64,000 nucleotides of DNA from Apus apus (GCF_020740795.1 NC_067312.1:61852405-61916404), one strand, 5' to 3'. Shown: positions 1 to 13,294, numbered from the stretch's first letter. A program made the numbers and translations. Notes: generated by a model from the sequence alone, not told the origin.

Positions 1-271
1 TTGTGTAATTTTCACATGAAGTCATATCTGATTATCACAGATAAAACTTACAGAGACTCAACAGTGCTGAAATTAATATGAAAAATTTTGGCTGAAGAGC
101 AGGCAAAAGCCAAGGAGTAGTACCAAATAGGTCAGAAACACACAGGAAGAAGTAATAATTTTTTCTTGGAAAAGTTGCCTATAATTTGTCCAGAAAGAGG
201 AAAGAAAGGAAGTGGTCATATTTCTATCTGAAGTTAGCGGGGAAAAAAAAATAAAAATTGAAAATTCTTGT
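1..271. other. AT-rich DNA, no gene seen
   Basis: No coding frame, splice pattern or repeat is recognisable here. The last five bases, CTTGT at 267-271, form the left target-site duplication of the LTR that starts at 272. Confidence 0.5.
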
Positions 272-1254
272 TGACAAAGAAACAGCCCCAAGGCTGCTTC
301 CTCAACTTCCCTCCATGCTCCCCTCTCCCTCCTTACTTTCCCACCCTCCCCTCCTGCACTGGGATGGGGAGGACAATGGGCAAGGAGGGTGCCACTTAAG
401 GTCACGGGCAAAACAGAATCAACTTGAGGAAAAATAATAATTTAATTTCACAATAATCAAAATGCCCACAGGACACAGACAACACAAAGAGTAGTGCCTG
501 CATATGTTACCTCCACCTCTCCTTTCTTCCCAGGCCCAAATCACTTTGTTTCCACTTTCTCTCCCTCCTTCCCCTCAGCAGCACAGGGGCACAGGGGATG
601 GGGTTTAGGGTCAGTTCACAGGCTGGTGGCTCTTGTTACTGCTTCCTCCTCAGGAAGAAGGATTCCTTACAGTCTTCCCCTGCTTCCCCATGGGGTCCCT
701 CCCATGGGAGAGAGTCCTCCATGAACCTCTCCTTCATGAGTCCTTCCGACAATGTCTGGAGCTGCTCCCACGTGGGCTTCTCACAGAAACACAGGCTGCT
801 TCAGTAACAGTCACCTCCCCTGTCGCCAGGGTCTTCCACAGCTGTATAATCCACTGGCAGCAAAATCCAAGTCCACTGGCCAAGTTCACCCCTCCTGGTG
901 CCTTCAGGGAGTGTTCAACTATGTACCTCCAAGAATGCGGGGCAACAGCCTGCCATCTTGCCATGGGTTGCAGAGAAACTTCTATTTGGGCACCAGCTTC
1001 CTCACCAACCACCTGAGACCTTCACCCCAGAACTGCCTTTCATCTGTTCAGCTCAGCTCTTTTTTTCTAACTGCTCAGTCTGCCCAGGTGTTATGCCAGT
1101 TCTTTTGTATGTCAATCGCAGAGGTGCATGTCTTGTCCCTCTAATGGCTCCTTGGCTGGTTTTGGAGCAGGTGGAGCTTCTCAGCTTCTTACAGGACCCA
1201 CTCTTGGCACCCTTCTCCCTCTACCAAAAAATTCCATCAGACTAAACCAGCACA
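272..1254 (-). mobile_element. Solo LTR of an avian endogenous retrovirus (minus strand)
   Basis: Read on the minus strand the block begins TGTGCTGGTTTAG at 1254 and ends in TTTGTCA at 272, the TG...CA ends expected of a retroviral LTR. It is flanked by matching 5-bp copies of CTTGT at 267-271 and 1255-1259, as left by integration. An ATTAAA polyadenylation signal lies on the minus strand at 441-446, followed by a G-rich stretch, the usual order for the end of R and U5. The composition is GC-richer than the flanks. A 5-bp duplication is typical of ERVL-like families, but the family name is inferred. There is no internal retroviral region, so this is a solo LTR left by LTR-LTR recombination. 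Short open frames inside it are not genes. Its U3 start resembles the fragment at 23,485. Confidence 0.8.
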
Positions 1255-3779
1255 CTTGTATGTATGCAGTTCAAACTATGGATGGAAAAAACAAATTTTC
1301 ACTAGTTTAGCTATTTTGTGACACATAGCTGTTTGCATTTCCTGCAAATATGAGGCAAAGTGCTTTTTAAATGACAGGGAGGTGAGCCATCTGTAGTTGA
1401 CGTATCTGCAGTTGAATATGATATGTGAATAGGTGATTGTTATGAAAGAGTTATTTAACAAACTTACTCCATCCTAGTAAACTCTACTCCATCCTACTAC
1501 GCAATAACTTCTTCATATGCATGTAACCCAATATAGTCTCACCTAAATTTTTTCACAGAGCTTACATGAACAATCAATAAATACATTCTCACTTTCTATT
1601 CACTTATTTGACCTGTAGACCACAGCATGAAAAAGAATGGCTGTTGTTGCTTGGAAAATATGTTACTAAAATACACTTTTTTTAAAGCTATGTGCTGAAG
1701 CTGAAGTAAAGTATGCTTACAAATTTCACTGCTTCTGAGGACTTCAATGGTTGTACCATAATTAAAGTCTTTCCCTTCTTTATGTTGTCTGTATATAATT
1801 TATTTTACAATATACTGTGCCAGGTTTTGAAATATAAAAGTGAAGGTATGGGGTTGTGTTAATTTGGCAACAGAGATAATACATTATTAAAATGCTTCAG
1901 GGTGAAATGTTGGTGCTGTTATTGTCAGCAATATACCTTTTATGTACAAAAATGCCTTGTTTAAAATGCTTTTAAACAAGGACCCTATGTAAAAATTTCT
2001 TTTTCTCCAAGGAAAAAAAAATGGAAATTTTCTCAGTTTAGGATGTAATGTATTTACCTTTAAAATATGCATTTTATACATGAGTCCACAAAAAAACAAA
2101 ACAAAACAAAAGCCAAAAACAATTATTGGTGCTACAAACCTATTGTTGTACAATTCAGAGGCACACTCTTTTTTTTTTTTTTTTTTTTTTAAGTCTGATT
2201 AGAAAGCATCTTTCATTATTGTCCTCTGTTTTAATAACTCATAGAATGTAACTATACCTGTCTTTGGTAGCTAAAGTCAAATGAAAAGACTCGGAGATTG
2301 TATTTACGTATTTTCATCTGTTTCATTTTCAAATCCTCACAGACTTACACATTCCATAGATCGAATTTTGAGTTCATGGTCCAGCCTGCAAACTCTGGAA
2401 AGGTCTAGCCTGCAGTTTTAATATAGAATAAAAGCTTTTTGTGTGAATACTATTTTGCAGAACTCAAGATTTCTAACCTTTGTGCATAGAAGTTTGATTC
2501 CCCACAAAAACATCAACTCTGTCTGCGCAACCATTAGCACGTTTCCACTGCACTTGGAAGGTACTTATAATACCTGGAAATTAAGTTTGTCATATTTCCT
2601 TCCACTCTTTCCTACTAAATGCACATCCATAGTGCAAACTGAAATCCTACCTTTAATTCTATACTGCTGTTGCATACAATAAGCAATTATCTACCTTATC
2701 AGTTAGTATTGTAGGATTATCTGCCTATATTTAATTTGGATGAAGAGAATGGGTGCTGCTCACCTCTATAATCAAGTGTCTCTCACCTACAAAGTTACAA
2801 AAACAGTAGTCTTTGTAATTAATTTACAAAATATACTCTTACATTCTTCTATTAATTGCTGTGTCTTTAAATGAAGAAAATTTTGGATACAGCTGCACTT
2901 AAAAGGAAAGTTAGATAAAATTCATCTTTTTGATTTCCATGGTTGTTGTGAGGAAAGATCACCACAAATGTATAATGACTCCTTCAGAATTAAACCACAT
3001 GTATATGAAAAGTTTACATTATTTTGTCTTCTTATCCAATATGGAATTAACCTAGTTCCCGCTGTGAAGGACCAGCCCTTAGGGCCTATTTTGGGAAGCA
3101 GTGTTGAAACATCCTTGTAAGCCCTTGAACAAAACCTTGTTTGCACACCACAGGACTGATGTCTTTGGAAATAATGATGGAGAGGAATGCCTGCATAACA
3201 CCTCCATCCTGCATATGGATACAACAAAGACAACACAGTAGAGTGGAAGGGGTGGAGGTCCTCTCCAGTTGCTTAAGCGCAGTATGTCTCAACCACACTT
3301 ACTCATCATTGCAAAACTATTCTTTAAGTGAAATAGGCCAATAGAAAGAGAAGCTGTGATGGTGGGGTTTAAGAGCTTCACTGACACCAGGCCTCTCTCA
3401 TTGGCCGGACCAATGCTAGATCTAAGACTGGTGATTTTCTGTTCTCTATATAACTTTCCTTATTCTCTCTCTATTTTCCTTCCTAAAATAACTAAAGAAA
3501 GCAACGTTTACCATGACTTTTCCCATGTCAGGCAGCTTGAACATACATGTAGCATGGCGTTTATAATCAAAGTATCCGCCTCTATGATCACACAGCCTGA
3601 GCATAAATAATAATTAAAGTATCAGTATTCCTTCTATAGTTCCAATTAAAGCTAATGTTCAGATACAAGGGTCCAATCCGTATTTCACAGGGTTGCCTAA
3701 TCTAGGTCATTCTTGCCATCGAAGTCCAACCCAGGCTAGAAAAACTTGAATTGAATCATGGATCGTCCCTTCTCGATTA
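1255..3779. other. Intergenic AT-rich DNA, no gene seen
   Basis: No exon or repeat family is supported here apart from a 22-base T run at 2169-2190 and an A-rich AAAAC stretch near 2090-2112. The short open frames have no protein-like composition. Confidence 0.5.
2169..2190. repeat. Poly-T run, 22 bases
   Basis: Uninterrupted run of T. No retrocopy body is recognisable next to it on the side where a poly-A tail would imply one. Confidence 0.9.
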
Positions 3780-4034
3780 GAGGAGGAATAGCCCCAGATT
3801 GGCTGGCTTTACTTTCCCAGTGGGTTCGTCCCTGGCTTGGGACCAGCTGGCTACACCGGGTGTGTCTCTAGAGCACAAAACTCTGCCCAGATGTGGGCGC
3901 ACCAGCACAAACACAGAGATGATGTGTTTAAAATACCACTTGACTTTAACAGTTTTCAAGGAGCGTGTGGGGAAACTGGGTATGCAAATGTACCCAGTTG
4001 GTAAAGAGAAAGAAAGACTATTATAGTTGGGGGT

Positions 4035-4058
4035 GAGAGAGAGAGAGAGAGAGAGAGA
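4035..4058. repeat. (GA)n microsatellite
   Basis: Twelve uninterrupted GA units inside the GC-richer block described for 3780-4739. Confidence 0.95.
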
Positions 4059-4096
4059 CAGAGCACCTGACGCCTTTCCCGTATAGGGTCGACAAG

Positions 4097-4115
4097 GTGC
4101 GTGTGTGTGTGTGTG
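4097..4115. repeat. (GT)n microsatellite
   Basis: Short GT run interrupted only near its start by one C. Confidence 0.9.
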
Positions 4116-4739
4116 GGAATGCAGGAAAACCAAGGTTTCTTGGTTAGTGAGTCTTACAGTTCCCGGCTCAGAAACACTGACAGCAGTAATGGCGATGGCT
4201 GCCTCAGGAGCGCGGCTGCAACGGCTGCTCCAGGAGCGCTTGATGACGGAGGCTTTGGGGAGTGAGCAGTGATCCCAGCTTTTTCAGTTGCTCCAGCTCC
4301 CTTCTTCTGTTTCTTCAGCTCCGTTTGTGTAGCTCCTGCCGAGCAGGCTCCACGAGAGAAAACAGGAACAAGTTCCCTTTTCCCGCCACAGAAGGCTCCT
4401 TTTATCTGGCCTCCTATTCCTCTTTCTTCTGTCTTCTTTTACTTCTCTCCTTTGCTCCAGCAGCAGGGGACAAGAGGCAGCAGTGACCCAGAACGGCCCT
4501 TAAGGACTGTTTGGTGGGTCTTTTTGTCCACCCAGCTCCCAGCCCCAAGGTGCAGTTCCTGCAAGGGCTGGGTCCTGGCTGCAAACACAGCAAGGTGGGG
4601 TGGCTGTCCCTGCCTGCAGCCCCTCCCCACTGTGTTGCTGCCGTTTCTCTTTTTTCTTTTTCTTTTAGTCTGTTTAAGTCCCTCTATTGCAGTCAGTTTG
4701 GTAGAGAGACATATCTTTTGTGGAGGCCGGTTCTCCACA

Positions 4740-5531
4740 GTCATGACTCCTTCTTATGAAAAATATTGTACTGTTATTATAAACTACATGACAATTTGAG
4801 AAGTATTAAAAAACAAACAAACAAACAAACTGCTTCAAGCACTATAAACCCTAGACATGTTAAATTTGAATTAATCACTTAGCTAGAAATTCTTACATTT
4901 TTGACAGAATTATTTGTTTCCTGTGAATTCATAGATAATTCTCTTCCCAGAATCTCAGACATAATTTCATGTTTTTAATATTCCACTGCAAATACTTTGT
5001 CATATTAAAATTGTGGTTCAACAATAGTAAGAGTTAGAACAGAAAGGTGGACTTTAAAGCAGGTTTGCTTTGGTTTGGTTTCATTTGTTTTTTTTAACAG
5101 AAATTTCTAGTTTCTATTCCAGCCCAGTCACCAGAAGTTTGAACACCAGTTTTTCAAAGGTAGAGGTAAAAAACATTTGAAATATCTGAAATCTAATCTT
5201 ACTAGAGTAGTACAGCCAATGTGGTATTTCAAAAAACTCTGATTGAGGAATCAATTCAAGAAGACATGATCATTTAATTTGCAGCCAGAAGCAATTTGTA
5301 TTGTCTTGTGAGTCTTAATACAATAGAATTTTAAATGGGATTTCCAAGTGCTTGTGAATCCTACAAGATATTATCTGTCATCCATGGTCATTCTGCTTAA
5401 AAGGATGGTATTTATCTGTACAGAAGAAGTAATTAATCTCTTAAGACCACAATGGTCATAGTCAAAAGTAAACTAAAGGTTTTTACTGCCATGAATAGGC
5501 AGAAAAAAAACCAGCTAGATGAATTATTAAT
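4740..5531. other. AT-rich DNA, no gene seen
   Basis: Holds a short AAAC microsatellite at 4809-4830 and otherwise unique-looking AT-rich sequence. The TTAAT at 5527-5531 is the left target-site copy of the next LTR. Confidence 0.5.
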
Positions 5532-6117
5532 TGTGTTGGGTTTAGCTGGGGTAGAAATAAGTTTCTTCATAGTAGCTAGTACAAGGCTGTGTTCTGGATT
5601 TGTGCTGAAAATGATGTTGACAGCACAGGGATGTTTTTTTGTTATTACTGAGCAGTGCTCACACAGCCTCAAGGCCTTTCCTGCTTCTCACCTCAACAGA
5701 AAGTAGTCAGGGGGGCACCAGAAATTGAGAGGGGACACAGCTGGGACAGATGACCCGACTGACCAAAGGGACACTCCAGATCATATCATGCTCAGCATAT
5801 AGAGCTGGGGGAACAGGAAGGAACAGGGGACATTTTGAGTAATGGTGTTTGTCTTCCCAAGTCACCATTACACACAACAGAGTCCTGCTTTCCTGGAGAT
5901 GGCTGAACACCTGCATGCCAACGGGAAGCAGTGAATGTATTCCTCATTTTGCTGTGCTTGTGTGCCCGGCTTTTGCTTTACCTATTAAACTGTCTTTATT
6001 TCAACCAACAAATATTCTCACCTTTACCCTTCTGATCCTCTCCCCATCCCACTGCAGGGGGAGAAAAAGTCAGCGACTATGAGGGTCTCAGCTGCTAGCC
6101 AGGGTTACACCATTACA
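5532..6117 (+). mobile_element. Solo LTR of an avian endogenous retrovirus (plus strand)
   Basis: The block starts TGTGTTGGGTTTAGC and ends GGTTACACCATTACA, so it has TG...CA ends that are roughly inverted copies of each other. An ATTAAA signal at 5984-5989 followed by a T-rich stretch marks the R region, about 130 bases from the 3' end. The flanking pentamers are TTAAT (5527-5531) and CTAAT (6118-6122), a 5-bp target duplication with one substitution, which suggests moderate age. No gag, pol or env sequence is attached, so it is a solo LTR. The opening sequence is of a kind I recognise as common to ERV LTRs across birds; the exact subfamily is not resolved. Confidence 0.85.
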
Positions 6118-8106
6118 CTAATGCATGGGAAATTATTTTTAGTCTGCACAATACAAATGGGCCCTGAATCTGAGCTCCCACTGATGAGATAAGGCAGCAT
6201 GGGCCCCTGCAAAGCAGCAAGCTGACACTATCACTCAACAGAGTGCTAGGAATTGACCAGCACAGGTAAGAGATAACAATTTGGTTCTGTACAAAAGGGT
6301 CTGATTTGCTGTTCTTTTGGAACCTTTGAGGGCATGCTTCCCATTGTCTCACAGGCACAATATGCTACAGATCATCTGTGCCTACTTAAACTGATGATCA
6401 GCCAGCATTATGTAGTAGTATTTGTTGTATTTTCCCTGTATGCTAGTCAGGATCTGTTACAGGGATGAGTAATCCATAATCAAGTTTCATGAGAAATTAC
6501 TTCCTGTCTCTGCTTGGCAAGAATATTCAGGATTATAAGGCATCAAATATCCACTCCTGGTGATAAGCAGATTCACCCATCCAAACCAAATAATACATAT
6601 TTTAATTTGCCTCTACTGGATTTCAACCCCACCTTCTTTCTTCTGATTAAATTGAAAATGAGGCTTATTGCAATGGACATATATCTTTGGGGTGTTCCTG
6701 CAAGGACATTACAGAGGACATTGAACAACCTCCACTAAGTACAGCGAGACAAGTCCACTCAAATCGAGAGTGACAGTTTTGAAGCCTCAGGATGAATGCC
6801 ACTGGGGCAACGCTTCACAACATGCACAGAGCTTGACTCAGAAGATCAAAAACAGCCTGGAGAAAACACACAAAGAGGCTGGCAGATGAAAGAGAAGAAT
6901 GAGAACAGTGTCTCACCTGAGCGTCAGGCAGCACTTGACAGACTCTGAGCAACTTTTAAGAGCAAACTTAACAGTCTTTTGTGTGGAAGAACCACATTTC
7001 TTGAGACTCAAAAACGGTAAAACTATGATCCAAGATGCATGCGCTCAGTCCAGTTTGGGAAGCAGAGATGTGACCTAATATATTCTATGAGATATCTAAG
7101 AACTAAAGCTGCCAAAAAGTAGTTTTTCTGGGAGATATGTATTAGCTTATGACAGAAAGTATTTTTTATCTTATTCATAATATCATAAATACTTGACTTG
7201 TTAGGACTTAAGGGCACTATTAAAAATCTCTGCCAATCTAGAAACTTTTTTTTAGACTCAAATCTGTTGTGTTTGAACACTGAATTTGTAGGGTTAAGAG
7301 CCATGGGAAAAGAAAGCAGGTCTAAATGAGTGAGAGCTCTTCGTTCTTCGATGGAGACAGCAGTTTCTTCCACAAGACAAGCAGCTTAGGACCAAGTGAA
7401 CACCAGACATACAAATGTACACATATTTCATAATATTTCATAGCAAATTTGACAAACTATATCTAAATTAAGATGAAGGATGCCTCTGCAATGGATAGTG
7501 TCACATATCTAAAATAATAAGTTACATGGTCCATTTTTTTAAACTATAATATAATGTACATTTAATGAGTATCATTTTTCTAACACTCATGATGTTTAAA
7601 TGTTTTCTCTTACAATTCATTAATGAAATTGAAAATGTTCAGACTTTTTGGAGCACTCTTTTTTTAACAGTTAAAAGAGTGCAAAAGACATCAGCTGTGG
7701 AACATAAGCACAGTGTGATTTCACTGAAGAATCTTAAACACACCTTTTGCATAGTAAGGCTCTATTTCTCAAAAATGAAACATAACCAAAATAATAATTT
7801 TACACTTTCCTTAGTGGATCATAGTGCTGGTAGACTTTCAAACAATATATTTTTATTATGTTAGAAAAACCTAGTAACTTATGAGTCTTATTTTCTTAGT
7901 GTGACTTCAGTGATTTCCTATTACCAAACTTCAGAATGATCTTATATGATTATTCTGAGAATAGTAAGATCATTTGGGTTTTAATTTTTAGTTCAGTTCA
8001 CTCTTCTTTTCTAACTTCTTTTGGAGTAAGTCTACCTCTTTTCCGAGTGAATTTGTGGGAATGAGGCAACTTTTCCTACTTTCTCAAAAGATTTTCCATA
8101 TGTCCC
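6118..8106. other. Intergenic DNA, no gene seen
   Basis: No repeat family, exon or RNA gene is supported. Open frames of up to about 116 codons lack codon bias or recognisable domains. Confidence 0.5.
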
Positions 8107-8575
8107 TGTCCTGGTTTAAGCCAGGATGAAGCCACTTTTCCTTTTACCGATTTTTTTTTTTTTTTTTTCTTTCAGTAAGCTTTCTTTTAACTAGTAGCAA
8201 AGTGTTCCACCTAGGACTGGTAACAAACACTGGAATGTTTTTGTAATTTCTGGGACTCCAGGGTCACATCTTTACTGTGCTGACTCAGACACTATGGGGA
8301 GATCTATGACCCCCTCATAGGAGGCTGAATTAGACAGACAGCAAAATTGGCCAGAGATATTCCATTCCATATATCTACTTTAGCTCAGAGGAAGGTCAGA
8401 GATCAGAGAAGACAACTTCCTTCCTGCTTCTTCTTCCCTTCTGTTCCATCCATGGCCAGCATCCAGGGAGGACTCCGTCCATCCATCACCATCGACCTCC
8501 AGGCTCGAGCTCTCCTGATCCTCATCACTCTGCGCTCTCTCCAGCAGCTCCAGGACTTTTCAGGACAGCTCACAG
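8107..8575 (+). mobile_element. 3'-truncated ERVL-like LTR, same family as 44,794
   Basis: Starts TGTCCTGGTTTAAGCC and runs collinear with the first two thirds of the LTR at 44,794-45,512, including the T tract near 8150 and the later block around 8,340-8,575. The match stops at 8575, where the intact copy continues with GAGAGTCC, so about the last 240 bases are missing. Without the 3' end no target-site duplication can be read. The 77-codon open frame over its right part is chance coding: the intact copy has a related frame of similar length, but it is not a retroviral protein. Confidence 0.85.
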
Positions 8576-8930
8576 TTTAGCAATCCTAAGCCTCATTGTA
8601 TACTATACCAAGAGTAATGTTCCTGATACATGACATGAAGAATGAGAAGTTCGTATGTTATGTACTCAGTTAGTTGTACAAAACTCAGATGAGACAGATA
8701 CTCCATAATATATTCGGTAATATTTCAATTTAAGGTAGATCAGCATTTCAGATCAGTAATTTCTCTCATTTAACAAAATGAACTATGGTCTACCATAACT
8801 CTACTGTCAGTCATTTGACTGGAAAAAATCTGCTAATGCTATTACACAGAGACATGTTTTAATGAGCTATCAGACTATAGTTTGGGAGCCAGCACTCTAT
8901 GTAGAAATATAATAATATATTAATTACATC

Positions 8931-8971
8931 TATATAATAAATAAATACATTTATATAATAAATAAATACAT
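8931..8971. repeat. Two-copy 21-bp AT-rich tandem duplication
   Basis: The 20-mer TATATAATAAATAAATACAT occurs at 8931-8950 and again, identical, at 8952-8971, separated by one T. Confidence 0.9.
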
Positions 8972-10502
8972 GTAATTTTTAAGTAATTATGCTAGCAATA
9001 GGAACTTAAAGTATGTAGAAGAATAGACATAACTTACTCAATTCCAGTGTACACAAACTATGAAGGCAGAAGTACCAAGCTGACATTTTTCATTGTATTT
9101 TGAGCTTTGTTTCACCCATATCTTTCTCTACAAGGCCTAAAATTGTCATTAGGATAGAATACAAACTTTTTAATTAGTCAGTGTGACTTGGTGGCTAGAA
9201 TGTTTTGTTTTCCATGAAACACAGGTAAATGGCACCATTTGTAACTGTATACACATTTGTGTCAAGTGAATAGATTTCATCAGAAACTAGCAGTCTGTGC
9301 AACCAGAGTTTGTTTACCAAAGTAATCTCAAATTCAAGAAAATTAAACTAAACCAGTAACTGTGGCTTAAATCCATTCTTACTAGGGTGCTGACCCAACA
9401 TTAGGGACCCAGAGTATATTTCTTGAGTCTGTTGTGATGCACATGTCAGCACTGTACTGAGGAGTCACCAACCCTGCCATTTCAGGCAACGGTTTTGGTA
9501 GAACTGGAATTCATACCAATTCTGTGTTGCTGTGAGCTGTCAAACTGTAAATGCCTGAACTCATTCCTCTTTGCTTTGCCTAAACTGAGGGAGCCAAATG
9601 TCAGGCTCAGTTGCTGGCTGTGGTTAAACCACAACATCATCTTGCATAAATCCAGTGTACACAGCAAAACCAAGTATGTTTCAGTCTTTCATAGCTTCTC
9701 CATTTTTCTGGCCTGTACACATAAAAATGTTTTTGTTACGGAGTTTCTGGGGCATTTGCTCAGGCTACTAACGACTGACTTAACTGAACAATCCATATAA
9801 TGTTTGTTTCCCATTTGCTTTGGACTAGAAGGTGGCATTAAACTTCACAGCAGGGAATGTATTTTTCATGTACTCTGAATTACTGTAACCATTACCATGT
9901 TGGTTCTGCACATCTTGTGTAAAGGAAAAAGTAATTGTCATCAAAGCAAAAGGAAAGGGAAAAGTGGATGACTGTCAGATATGATTATAATTTTCTCTCC
10001 TAGTTCAAATTACAGAAAACTAAAAGTTCTGGTCCTACTGGCAGATGCAGTCCTAATGAGTACATCTGGAAATATGTCAAGGAATTTTCAGTATTAATAT
10101 TAGGTTAAAATTGTCAACAGCAAAATACATTGAAGGCAAATACAATAAAAATGCTTGTTTTTTGCAGAATCTGGAATTTTTGTAGTAGATTAAATCAATA
10201 CAAAAGGAAGCTGAGATGACTAAATGATGCTTCTATGACTGGATTTGGTGCAAATTCACACCAAGAATTTGTGTGATTCTGCACAAATAGTGAAAGATTT
10301 TGCCTCTCATCTAGCAAATGAAATCTACCACATTTCATATATGTGGTCACTAAATGCATGTCACTCCTCTTCTGGTGGTGTAATTTGTTCTTTTATTACA
10401 AAAATTACAGGAGTATTGATTCACTCACCTTTGCTACTGAAGCTTTCAGCCCTTGTGCTTTCACAATTGAAAGCATTTCACAAGGCTGAGTCTTCTGATT
10501 TA

Positions 10503-10583
10503 AAAAACAACAACAAACACACAAACAAACAAACAAACAAAACCCCCCAAACTCAACAAAACAAACAAACAAAAAATAAACAA
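10503..10583. repeat. AAAC-rich low-complexity tract
   Basis: Imperfect AAAC units interrupted by a run of C. Open frames across both strands here are products of the repeat. Confidence 0.85.
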
Positions 10584-13294
10584 GTGTTTGTATTTCAAAC
10601 ACAACTTGAAATGAGGTAGAAAACTTGCAAATTAGTTTTATTTGCACTTCAGGTTTTCATTTGGCTGCTGAAATGCTTATCTGCAATGCAGGAATTATAT
10701 CATTCCCTCATATTTAAATAAATATTCATGACATGACACAGAAGTATATGAAAAAAATAATAATTATATCTTCAATTAAGGTCAGAACACTATGCTTTAA
10801 TTTGTCTTTGAACCAGAAGGGAAAGATAAAGCATTGGTTAACTGAGCCGTGTGCATTGCATGTCTACAGTGCAGCTCAAACAAAAGATCTGATTAAGTCT
10901 GATTTGCTGTTACTTTGTGAAAGCAGTTTTGTTCTTGACACATTGATTAGTGCAATTTCACAAACTCATAATTCATGAGGTCTTGAGTATATGTGTTGTG
11001 GATGATGGAGTCACTGATCTGAAATCAATCATTTGGGATGCTCCAAAATGGAGTAGGTTAAAGTAATATATTCAGTTACTCATTTGTATTCAACCTCTTT
11101 TCTTTAAGCATGGACTACTCATCAGCTATTCTTTTTATATAAAAATGCCACTGCAATCAAAGGCAAAGTCCTTTCTTCTTATCCAACACTAGATAAGGCT
11201 GAGTGGGATAATTACAAATTCAATAAAAATTTAAGGGCAATTACACCCTTCACAAGTAGCACAAGTTCTTATGAATCCTCAACAACTGCAAGACCATTGT
11301 TAAAGACCAGTATTCTATATAGTCATTATTCATGTAATAGCAATGTTAGACAAAAGATCCAGAGGTAAATCTCTGCACAGCACTGAGTCTTCCAGACTCC
11401 ACAGAACCTGGTGCTAGTAGAACATGCGTTTGCTACTCATTATTTTGTAGTTGTTAGAGTATGATATTGAGGTTCAGTAACAAAGTTTTGTCTGGAATAG
11501 TTCCTTAAAAAGGAATTCATTCACTGTGACAAAATAGCAAATATTAAAACAAATAAAATGTAGAAACTATTTCTTAGTGCTATAATCTACATACATGACA
11601 GGGTTCTAACCTCTACTAAATACTGAAAAGAGTTTTGATTTAAACTTAGAAAAGAAAGAAAGTAACATCATTTTGTTAATGGAAAATTTTCTGAGATATT
11701 TTGCTTTGATTTTTGTGCATACTTTCTGGGTAAAACACTATTTTTTCATTTAGAAATAATCATCTTGCCCCAGTGAAGTAGCAATTTTTAAATTGCATAT
11801 AACTCTCAAATTGCTTGGTATAGGCCAGATAGATACTACCTCTTTTATAATTTTGGGAGCTTTTTTCTGAGTTTGCCAGCCTTAGGTCTGACTTACTATT
11901 TTTATTTCTTCATTCTTTGCTAATCTCTTCTAAATATTTTATTTTCCCTTACATACTACCAGTGTTTTTATTAGAATTGCAATGGAAGCTTTTGAAGGGA
12001 AATTGCACCTGAGATCATTCCACAGAAGAGATGCAGAAGTATGTTATACAAGTTGCCTATGAAAGGAGAAGCAAGAGATGTCTGATCAATTTATTTATCT
12101 GGAATAAATAACAAAAATAAGGACAAAATATTTCTAATATATTTGTATGTAAGTATATTTGTGTGTGTATCTCCCTATGCTTCCATGTTTTTTGGGTAGT
12201 TTCTGAAATGCTCTTAATGTAGTGATAATCTGAATTTGATTCTTTGACTACTCTTGTAATTAGTATATTATACAAGCAACCATTCTCCTCATGCTATGAC
12301 ACCACTGTCCCATATTATGAGGCACAGAGAAAGAGCCATTGAAATACTTTCCAATTGGCTTAGAGAATATAGGTTATTGTGGTTTGAAGAATGAGAAGGC
12401 TATCCATGAAAGTCATCAACACATTTTGTTCAAATAAACATAACATAACTATGTCCTTTTATTTTTATGCACTTTTACAAAAAGAAAGGTGGCTATGAAA
12501 TAATTAAAGTTATTTGTGGCATAATTACAGAGCTGAGTTACAGTCTGTTTTTCTTAGACTAAAGTGAACAGAAGGAACATACATTAGAGACCAGATTTTA
12601 GTAAAATGAGGTACCTAGTTAGTCACCCCTAATAGTAACTTCTTTATAGAAAATATTAAATCTCTAAGTTAGGAATCTAGGAAGCCAGTAATTTTTATAT
12701 AAAAATGTTTTATTCCCAGGCTACTCGTGTTTGAACCAGATTGTGCCAAGCTGGCCAAGTAAGGCTCTCAGCCTGCCCATGGCAACCTCATAAATAAGGA
12801 ACTCTTTCAGACATCTCAGGGTAAAACAAAAGTTGTAATATGCCCTGCCAAGTAGTTAAAGCATTAAATTTTTCACAGGAATATGGCAATATTTTTTTTT
12901 AGGTTCCATACAGTGACTTCTAAAGCCAATCAATGGTAGTGATGATGAATGAAGTGAAGCGATCAAAAGAGACAAGTATTTTTAATTTTGAGCAGAAACA
13001 TTGCTAGAAAACTGCATAAGATCAATACAAATATTTTTAAAGGCATGGTACTACACCAGCTTGTTCACTTAATTTTAATTGTCCAAATGTTAGGACTCAA
13101 ATGCCAATGTTCTCCACTAACAAATTATTCACAGCAGGTTTCTTGAGCACAATATCACTGATTACCAGTTTAGTAGTCTTCACTGTAAGGAAAACACTGA
13201 AGATTATGAGACAGAGATGTATTTTCTTGTTTTAGCCTGAGAGATGAAACCTGCCCTCTACTTAAAACCAGGATTTCCAGGAGCTGTGTCAAGA

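Larger units (their letters stand above)
3780..4739 (-). mobile_element. Possible minus-strand LTR or decayed retroviral block
   Basis: This block is clearly GC-richer than its AT-rich flanks and contains CpG-bearing stretches around 4,190-4,260. On the minus strand it begins TGTGGAGAACC at 4739, a plausible LTR start, and has a TATA-like ATAAAAGG at 4398-4406 preceded by U3-like sequence. It contains a GA microsatellite and a GT microsatellite. I could not find a matching target-site duplication, and the other end is uncertain. Alternatives are an unclassified repeat or a small unrelated CpG-rich element. A 27-codon open frame on the plus strand (4189-4272) has no recognisable similarity to a known protein. 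Confidence 0.35.
8576..13294. other. AT-rich intergenic DNA, no gene seen
   Basis: Only simple repeats stand out: a 21-bp tandem duplication at 8931-8971 and an AAAC-rich tract at 10,503-10,583. I recognise no exon, RNA gene or transposon. Confidence 0.5.

Noticed and set aside
4189..4272. 27-codon frame in a CpG-bearing patch
   Set aside because: No similarity recognised, and it sits in a probable LTR-like block; a short frame in GC-rich sequence is expected by chance.
9482..9800. Overlapping frames of about 100 and 63 codons on opposite strands
   Set aside because: No recognisable domain, no splice sites in matching phase, and no composition change from surrounding DNA.
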